DNA of 58,169 bases. Origin: Bacteroidota bacterium. Lineage in GTDB: Bacteria; Bacteroidota; Bacteroidia; Bacteroidales; CAIXZF01. Positions 53,601-58,169 of this stretch are shown piece after piece. Every line of letters begins with the position of its first letter. Position 1 is the first letter of the stretch. The notes beneath the pieces were generated by a model. The model had not been told where the DNA came from, searched no databases, and saw only the letters and a program-made list of their open reading frames with translations. Made by a program: the position numbers and the translations under genes. The stretch lies in assembly GCA_026391855.1 (NCBI GenBank), contig JAPLDE010000040.1, positions 1-58,169 of the forward strand. The letters run 5' to 3'.

Positions 53601-53875
53601 CAACAGAATTGTTGAAGGGAATATTTCCTAATCCATTCATTAATAGTACATTGATAACTTATTCCTTGCCGGAGGAGGGGGAAGCCTGCCTGGTTATCTG
53701 TAATTTGTTGGGCGAAGTATTGGAGACTCTTCAGGATGTACCACTGCCCAAAGGAAACTACGAGTTTTTATGGACGCCCCGACCAGCGACATCAGGAATG
53801 GTTTTCTGTAAACTCAGCTTCAATGGAAAGACAATCCATAAGACATGTGTTAAGCCATTGATAATTAACCAGTAA
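50657..53875 (+). CDS. Exported T9SS protein with BACON and dockerin/cohesin-like modules
   Basis: This 1072-residue protein has a signal peptide (about 1-20, VVFSQ), an N-terminal CARDB-like domain (to about 125), and a long beta-propeller-like region of about 470 residues resembling sialidase-type or BNR-like sequences (VNGGLSWDISN and DAGVTWTKQLV). A BACON domain (about 600-685, ITANLPWTVSENSDWLSVQP) follows. The shared tail comes next: a regulatory-like sandwich, a dockerin-like part (AADVDASGFSNAADALMIAR then FPAGDWVF), a cohesin-like domain and a T9SS type A sorting domain (LLKGIFPNPFINSTLITYSL). The BNR-like signal is weak, so enzymatic function is not claimed. Confidence 0.83.
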   Translation: MKKIYSFFLFLACSCVVFSQSVFTNDAGIIQLVKPVSGPLPGNTVIKVRIVNAGTSPASNFSVSYRVNNQNPVTETMVNVLDPGESYDLPFSQTADLSVPGIYEIKCYTGLVYDEDHTNDTLVQIVNSVVSGAISEATIGTTHYDLQSNNSPQNRIFAYNDGTIGATWTYGVIINSFTDRGTGYNYYNGTGWGASPTQRIENVRTGWPSYQALSTTGEVVVSHLGTTAGLKISKRTIKGTGPWVYSTLVGPVSSPELMWPRMVTSGTTHDTIHVMSITAPLANSGTLYHGQDGSLMYNRSVNGGLSWDISNYQLPESDTNFYYGMTSDCYAMADPKGNTLAFVVGDNWKDVMLFKSTDAGVTWTKQLVFQHPYPKYRESTTLVLDTPTVCDGSLAIQLDNNGKAHVFFGLMRVLNSDITDGVISYFPNTQGLAYWNEDMPTLTDLSFNHLSNSGNLIGWLQDLNGNGIVMEYTGFGLYFDSFTSMPSATIDEFNNIYLVFSSLMENLDNGSQNYRHIWGRARVNGQWGDFVNLNNSIIHNFHECVFPSVTSRPGDNYLHMIYQSDEEPGLAIRGDNDPYTDNSIIYTKIPKVNFGVLTPSLQVNPSNPSISNTPGNVLINITANLPWTVSENSDWLSVQPGYGTNNGSFTVSYDQNTGIERTAIITVNGPGGNPSQIVTITQPAGNAAMLSGILSYDNTLNSPLNNTSVILKQNNSPFADTTTGSDGSFLFQLLSSGQYTLDAQCSKTWGGANANDALLVLRKFTGLVTLSPLRSAAADVDASGFSNAADALMIARRFVGIIPSFPAGDWVFEHPDIVLPQSGNVIWNFMGLCFGDLDGSYIPPVKQEPGVMLTFEENIQGCPGETILVPVGTCSDLEIGSISLLLEYPGKSIEILDVEIPGNPGNLVYNARDGRLSVAWYSLDALHLKKGETLLQIRLRLLTQDRNVIQFSTLPGCELGNADASPLEKVKLSVPVLLPVETTELLKGIFPNPFINSTLITYSLPEEGEACLVICNLLGEVLETLQDVPLPKGNYEFLWTPRPATSGMVFCKLSFNGKTIHKTCVKPLIINQ

Positions 53876-53987
53876 GCACTTGTTGTTAAAACAGTAATCA
53901 GAAAGCAGGTAAAACCATCAATCAATCGATCTACCCAATAATATAACCAATTCAATCTATTTCTAAATAAATAAACAATGTAAAAAC

Positions 53988-56174
53988 ATGAAAAAACTAT
54001 TGCTTATTTTTACCCTTATCCTCTTGTCGTTGAGGGGGTTTTCTTACACTCCGCCCGATGAGGGTATGTGGCTTCCCATGTTGGTGGAAAGACTGAACTT
54101 TGTGGATATTCAGAAGATGGGTCTTCATCTTACCCCTGATGAATTATACAGCGTTAACCACTCCAGCCTGAAGGACGGCATTGTCGGGCTTTCCAGTGAT
54201 GGCGGCGCACCACAGGGATTCTTCTGCACAGCCGAAGTGGTCAGTAAGGAAGGCCTGCTGTTTACCAACCACCATTGTGGCTACGATGCTATCCAGAAAC
54301 AAAGCAACCTTCAGCACGATTACCTTACCGACGGCTTCTGGGCAATGAACAAAAATGAAGAACTGCAAAATGTGGGCATGACAGCCTCCTTCCTGATCCG
54401 TATGGAAGATGTCACCAAAAAAGTGCTTGAAAATGTGTCCGATACCATGAGCGATCAGTCAAGATCAAAAAAAGTAAAGGAAATGATGGACAAAATTACC
54501 AGGGAAGCCAAAAAAGACAACAAATATGACGCGGTTGTAAAAAGCTTTTACTCGGGTAATGAGTATTATCTTTTCTTGTATATGACTTATAAGGATGTGC
54601 GGCTGGTCGCTGCTCCTCCTTCTGGCATCGGAAAATTTGGCGGAGATACTGATAACTGGATGTGGCCAAGGCATACCGGTGACTTTAGCATTCTTCGCAT
54701 TTATTCCGCTCCGGATGGTTCGGCAGCAGAATATTCAAAAGACAACATCCCCCTGAAATGTAATTATGCCCTGCCGATCTCTCTTAAAGGGGTTCAGAAA
54801 GACGACTTCGCCATGATCTGGGGGTATCCCGGGTCTACCGAAAGGTATCTTACCTCTTTCGGAGTGAATTTTACCACCGATAAACTCAACCCGGCTCTCA
54901 TTAAGCTGATGGGTAAAAAACTGGATATCTGGAAGGTAGACATGGATGCCAACAGGGATCTCAATATTAAGTACTCTTCAAAGTATTTCGGGATTTCTAA
55001 TTCATGGAAGAACTTCATTGGTGAATCCCGCGGACTGAAAAGGCTGAAGGTCTATGACAAAAAGAAAGAACTTGAAACCCAATTTATTGCCTGGGCTAAT
55101 GCCAACCCTCAGCGAAGAGAAAAGTATGGACAGGCGCTTAACCTGATCTCAAACGCCTATGCTGAACAGGAAAAAACAGCCACCGCTTTGTTTTATACCA
55201 TCCTGGGACTATACCGCGGTGCTGAGATCTTCGACCTGGCACAGGAATTTATGTCGCTCTATTCTGCCCTGCAAAATACCTCTAAAGAGGCAAAACCTGC
55301 CATTGATGATAATGTTAAAGAACTGAGGGAAACGGTAAAAACCTTTTATAAAGATTATAGCCCCTCAACTGATCAGAAATTGATGGCAGCCCTGTTTAAA
55401 ATGTGTTACCAGGATGTTCCTCTCGATGTGCTGCCTTCCATTGTAGGAGAGATCGGTAATAAATACAAAGGAAATTTCGACAAATGGGCTGCAGATGTCT
55501 TTGATGATTCTTTCTTTACTTCTGAGGAAAAAATAAATAAGTTCCTGGATAACCCTAAATTGAAGAAACTTGAGAAAGATCCTGTATATAAGGCATTTAC
55601 AAATATTTTCGAGAAAGTGAATGCCCTGTCGCAAAACAGGCAGGCAGCCCAGAAGAACAGGGCCAGGGGAGAAAGATTGTTTATTGCAGGTTTAAGGGAA
55701 ATGAACCCTGATAAAAAATACTATCCCGATGCCAACTCAACCATGAGGTTTACCTACGGAAAGGTACTCGATTATTATGGCGCCGATGCCGTCCATTACG
55801 ATTATATAACACACCTGTCCGGAGTAATGGAGAAAGAAGATCCGACCAATCCGGAATTTGTAGTACCTGCCAGGTTAAAGGAATTATACCAGAAAAAGGA
55901 TTTTGGACCCTATGGTTCAAATGGTGACATGGTGGTTTGTTTCCTTACCACAAACGATATTACCGGTGGAAATTCGGGAAGCCCGGTGTTAAACGGCAAT
56001 GGAGAACTCATTGGCCTGGCTTTCGACGGAAACTGGGAAGCCATGAGCGGAGATATCGCCTTCGAACCTGAACTTCAGCGTACTATTTGCGTCGATATCC
56101 GTTATGTGCTTTTCGTTATCGATAAATATGCAGGTGCAAAAAACATCATCAGCGAGCTGACAATAAGGAACTGA
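53988..56174 (+). CDS. S46 family dipeptidyl-peptidase (DPP7-like)
   Basis: This 728-residue periplasmic serine peptidase has a signal peptide (about 1-19) and then YTPPDEGMWLP, the standard S46 N-terminus. The catalytic triad is visible: His in TNHHCGYDAIQ (95/96), Asp in DTDNWMWPRHTGDFS, and Ser663 in GGNSGSPV. Gly681 in FDGNWE occupies the position that, from published S46 work, is Gly in DPP7 (hydrophobic P1) and Arg in DPP11 (acidic P1), so a DPP7-like specificity is expected. It should release dipeptides from the N-terminus of oligopeptides for uptake. An intrinsic terminator follows 53 bases downstream. Confidence 0.93.
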   Translation: MKKLLLIFTLILLSLRGFSYTPPDEGMWLPMLVERLNFVDIQKMGLHLTPDELYSVNHSSLKDGIVGLSSDGGAPQGFFCTAEVVSKEGLLFTNHHCGYDAIQKQSNLQHDYLTDGFWAMNKNEELQNVGMTASFLIRMEDVTKKVLENVSDTMSDQSRSKKVKEMMDKITREAKKDNKYDAVVKSFYSGNEYYLFLYMTYKDVRLVAAPPSGIGKFGGDTDNWMWPRHTGDFSILRIYSAPDGSAAEYSKDNIPLKCNYALPISLKGVQKDDFAMIWGYPGSTERYLTSFGVNFTTDKLNPALIKLMGKKLDIWKVDMDANRDLNIKYSSKYFGISNSWKNFIGESRGLKRLKVYDKKKELETQFIAWANANPQRREKYGQALNLISNAYAEQEKTATALFYTILGLYRGAEIFDLAQEFMSLYSALQNTSKEAKPAIDDNVKELRETVKTFYKDYSPSTDQKLMAALFKMCYQDVPLDVLPSIVGEIGNKYKGNFDKWAADVFDDSFFTSEEKINKFLDNPKLKKLEKDPVYKAFTNIFEKVNALSQNRQAAQKNRARGERLFIAGLREMNPDKKYYPDANSTMRFTYGKVLDYYGADAVHYDYITHLSGVMEKEDPTNPEFVVPARLKELYQKKDFGPYGSNGDMVVCFLTTNDITGGNSGSPVLNGNGELIGLAFDGNWEAMSGDIAFEPELQRTICVDIRYVLFVIDKYAGAKNIISELTIRN

Positions 56175-56227
56175 TTATTTCCGTTATTGACCCGCTTGCT
56201 TTGTTCAAATACATCCAAACGGATGAA

Positions 56228-56261
56228 GAGGGTCTGGCCCCATGGCCGACCCTCTTTTTTT
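56228..56261 (+). terminator. Intrinsic terminator of the S46 peptidase gene
   Basis: GAGGGTC (56228-56234) pairs with GACCCTC (56248-56254), with an inner GGCC/GGCC pair around a CCAT loop, and seven T residues follow (56255-56261). It lies 53 bases past the stop codon. Confidence 0.88.
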
Positions 56262-56285
56262 CAGCGTTAAGCCATCAAATATTGT

Positions 56286-56293
56286 TAATTTTG
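56286..56293 (+). promoter_or_regulatory. Candidate -7 box of the sigma-54 regulator / lptE operon
   Basis: TAATTTTG matches TAnnTTTG. It is 44 bases before ATG 56338 but only 11 before ATG 56305, which favours the later start. No clear -33 element was seen. Confidence 0.4.
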
Positions 56294-56337
56294 CCGATTA
56301 ATATATGCAGCAGGCATCCTCAGGGATGAAAATTTGT

Positions 56338-57570
56338 ATGGAAGTTCAGTCGATAAAACAACGATTCGGTATCATAGGTAATTCACCATTGCTCGACAGG
56401 GCGATCGATATTGCCTGGCAAGTGGCCGCTACCGATATTACCGTGTTAATTACCGGAGAAAGCGGTACTGGTAAAGAATTTTTCCCCAAGATCATTCACC
56501 AGATGAGCCCGAGAAAACATGGCCCTTTTATTGCCGTCAATTGTGGCGCCATTCCTGAGGGTACCATCGACTCAGAGCTTTTCGGCCATGAGAAGGGATC
56601 ATTTACCGGTGCCCATGAAGCCCGTAAGGGTTATTTCGAAGTGGTGAACGGAGGAACGATCTTCCTGGATGAGATAGCTGAACTGCCGCTTTCAACCCAG
56701 GTCAGACTGCTCCGCGTGTTGGAAAGCGGTGAATTTATGAGGGTTGGATCCTCCAAATCCCAGAAAACCGACGCCAGGGTGGTGGCTGCCACTAATGTCG
56801 ACATGCTCGATTCCATCGATTCGGGTAAATTCAGACAGGACCTGTATTACAGGCTGAGTACCGTGCCCATCTATATCCCACCGCTAAGAGACCGTAAAGA
56901 AGATATTATCCTGCTTTTCAGGAAATTCGCTTCCGACTTCGCAGAAAACTACCGCATGCCAGCCATCACCCTCGATGAAGAAGCCAAAAACCAGCTCACA
57001 AACTACCGCTGGCCCGGAAATATCAGGCAACTGAAAAATATTACAGAACAGGTTTCAATCATCGAGAAAAACAGGGAAATTTCACCTGAAACCTTGCAGA
57101 AATACCTGCCTGAGATCAGGAATAAAGACCTGCCGGTCCTATATAGAAAAGAAGCTGCATCCTCAGATTTTTCGGAAAGAGAGATTCTCTACAAAGTCCT
57201 CTTCGATATGAAAAAAGACATCTTCGAACTGAAAAAATTTGTACTGGATTATATGCAACAGGGCGGACCTAAGGAAGATCTCCCGGAAAACCTGAACGAT
57301 ACCTATCATCAGCTTTTCAATGAAATGGAAACCCCTGCAAAGGAAACAGGGACCATTCATATACATACTCCTTATACTGAAAATCTGCCCGATGAGATAC
57401 CCGACCATGAGGTCTTCGAGGAAAGTCTCAGCCTTACCGACCGTGAAAAGGAACTCATCCTCAAAGCCCTGGAAAAACATAAAGGTAAAAGGAAAAATGC
57501 AGCCAGGGAACTGGGTATCTCCGAAAGGACGCTTTACAGGAAAATTAAAGAGTACGATATTATTGACTGA
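56338..57570 (+). CDS. Sigma-54-interacting (bEBP) transcriptional activator
   Basis: This protein of about 410 residues is an AAA+ enhancer-binding protein that remodels sigma-54 RNA polymerase. Walker A is [10 protein letters not shown] (about residue 43), the sigma-54 contact loop is GSFTGA (a variant of GAFTGA), and Walker B is [14 protein letters not shown]. The arginine-finger region ([21 protein letters not shown]) follows. The C-terminus ends with a Fis-type helix-turn-helix ([20 protein letters not shown]). There is no N-terminal receiver or sensor domain. The start is taken at ATG 56338 ([14 protein letters not shown]), which matches the usual N-terminus of this subgroup; ATG 56305 and 56326 are in frame upstream. 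It lies 2 bases before lptE, an arrangement common in Bacteroidota. Confidence 0.9.
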   Translation: MEVQSIKQRFGIIGNSPLLDRAIDIAWQVAATDITVLITGESGTGKEFFPKIIHQMSPRKHGPFIAVNCGAIPEGTIDSELFGHEKGSFTGAHEARKGYFEVVNGGTIFLDEIAELPLSTQVRLLRVLESGEFMRVGSSKSQKTDARVVAATNVDMLDSIDSGKFRQDLYYRLSTVPIYIPPLRDRKEDIILLFRKFASDFAENYRMPAITLDEEAKNQLTNYRWPGNIRQLKNITEQVSIIEKNREISPETLQKYLPEIRNKDLPVLYRKEAASSDFSEREILYKVLFDMKKDIFELKKFVLDYMQQGGPKEDLPENLNDTYHQLFNEMETPAKETGTIHIHTPYTENLPDEIPDHEVFEESLSLTDREKELILKALEKHKGKRKNAARELGISERTLYRKIKEYDIID

Positions 57571-57572
57571 TA

Positions 57573-57968
57573 ATGAGCAGGTTGAAACAATTTGTCGGCT
57601 TTATAGTGTTGAGCCTGGGACTAACCTCCTGTGGATTCTACTCTTTTACCGGTGCATCCATTCCGCCTGAAGCCAAAACCATTTCCATACAATACTTTCC
57701 CAACAACGCCCCCACTATCGTTCCCACTCTCAGCCAAACCTTCACCGATATGCTGAAGGATAAATTCACCAACCAAACCAGCCTGAAACTGATACCCCGG
57801 AATGGTGACCTGCAACTGGAGGGTGAAATTACAAAATACGAGATTACCCCTGTAGCCATCCAGGGAAACGACCAGGCAGCCCTGGGACGCCTTACCATTA
57901 CCATAAATGTCAGGTTTCAGAATAAATACAGCGAAGCCCAGAACTACGAGAGTTCTTTCTCCCGTTGA
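57573..57968 (+). CDS. lptE: LptE-like LPS-assembly lipoprotein, N-terminal part (frameshifted)
   Basis: This codes for an outer-membrane lipoprotein that partners LptD in lipopolysaccharide insertion. The signal peptide ends at the lipobox LTSCGFYSFTGASIPPEAKT, followed by ISIQYFPNNAPTI and a beta-sheet domain with ITVNVRFQNKY-like strands. The frame stops at TGA 57966-57968 right after SSFSR, where homologues continue to a C-terminal helix. That helix is found in the +1 frame downstream. Either one surplus C near 57959-57963 or a missing two bases after CGT would explain the break. Confidence 0.82.
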   Translation: MSRLKQFVGFIVLSLGLTSCGFYSFTGASIPPEAKTISIQYFPNNAPTIVPTLSQTFTDMLKDKFTNQTSLKLIPRNGDLQLEGEITKYEITPVAIQGNDQAALGRLTITINVRFQNKYSEAQNYESSFSR

Positions 57969-58098
57969 TTTTCCAAGCAGCCAGAGCCTGGATTTTAAAT
58001 CCAGCCAGAGCCCTGGCACGGTCCAGGAATCGCTCATCGAGGAAATCAGCAAAGCCCTCACAGAAGACATTTTTAACAAGTCGGTGGCCAACTGGTAA
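57955..58098 (+). CDS. lptE: LptE-like lipoprotein, C-terminal part (continuation after frameshift)
   Basis: The +1 frame from about 57964 reads VDFPSSQSLDFKSSQSP and then the helix ESLIEEISKALTEDIFNKSV, ending VANW at TAA 58096-58098. This agrees with the usual LptE C-terminus of Bacteroidota (a D-F segment, then a terminal helix with EDIFN). It is not a separate gene; no start codon fits its first residues. Confidence 0.78.
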   Translation, partial: LSPVDFPSSQSLDFKSSQSPGTVQESLIEEISKALTEDIFNKSVANW

Positions 58099-58119
58099 AC
58101 AATTCAAACTAATCAATCT

Positions 58120-58169
58120 ATGGAAAAGGATCAATTTTTTGAATGGATACGCAATCCTGAAAAGCTGGA
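58120..58169 (+). CDS. Start of a further gene (3' partial)
   Basis: An ATG at 58120 opens a frame MEKDQFFEWIRNPEKL that runs to the window edge. It begins 21 bases after lptE, in the same direction, so it may be in the same operon. Sixteen residues are too few to identify the product. Confidence 0.5.
   Translation, partial: MEKDQFFEWIRNPEKL

Overview
The window looks like a chromosomal stretch from a member of the Bacteroidota, probably an uncultured Bacteroidales-like lineage. The evidence is several type IX secretion (T9SS) C-terminal sorting domains with PNPxxG-type motifs, genes with little Shine-Dalgarno signal, candidate TAnnTTTG-type -7 boxes, and typical Bacteroidota genes (S46 and M49-like peptidases, a GH3-family protein, and a sigma-54 regulator directly followed by lptE). 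I saw no tRNA, rRNA, CRISPR array or insertion sequence.

Layout. 1-6213: housekeeping genes, with a 5'-truncated and frameshifted recJ, a LysE-type exporter, a GH3-family protein, an endonuclease/exonuclease/phosphatase protein and hemW. 6214-6728: a gene-free regulatory stretch. 6729-16020: an accessory locus and the most interesting part. It holds a sigma-70 family factor, a small anti-sigma-like TPR membrane protein, a convergent 1098-residue TPR-CHAT protease-like protein, a 58-codon gene (11431-11607) for a double-glycine leader peptide with a Pro/Thr-rich core, a TIR-like protein, a C39-peptidase ABC exporter and an HlyD-type adaptor. A composite promoter-like block is shared by the peptide gene and the TIR/exporter operon, and a weaker copy lies directly in front of the sigma gene. 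This suggests a self-contained regulon in which a CHAT-type protease could free a sigma factor that switches on synthesis and export of a small peptide.

16032-28395: a T9SS cargo protein, an MBL-fold hydrolase, a pseudo-peptidase/beta-propeller/beta-barrel protein, a half-size TSUP permease, a pyridoxamine-phosphate-oxidase-like protein, a frameshifted B12-dependent ribonucleotide reductase (nrdJ), a repeat protein coupled to a radical SAM protein, and a carboxyltransferase. 28516-47617: five tightly spaced minus-strand genes (gaps of 8-23 bases) encoding very large exported proteins made of CARDB, LamG, GEVED, thrombospondin type 3, SprB-like and anchor-D-like modules; the first and last carry T9SS sorting domains. 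47936-58169: an M49-like peptidase lipoprotein, gpsA, another T9SS protein with a BACON domain, an S46 dipeptidyl-peptidase, a sigma-54 activator, a frameshifted lptE and the first codons of another gene.

Three conserved genes (recJ, nrdJ, lptE) each contain one frame break. This pattern fits sequence or assembly errors better than three real inactivations, so the frames of other genes should be read with that caution.
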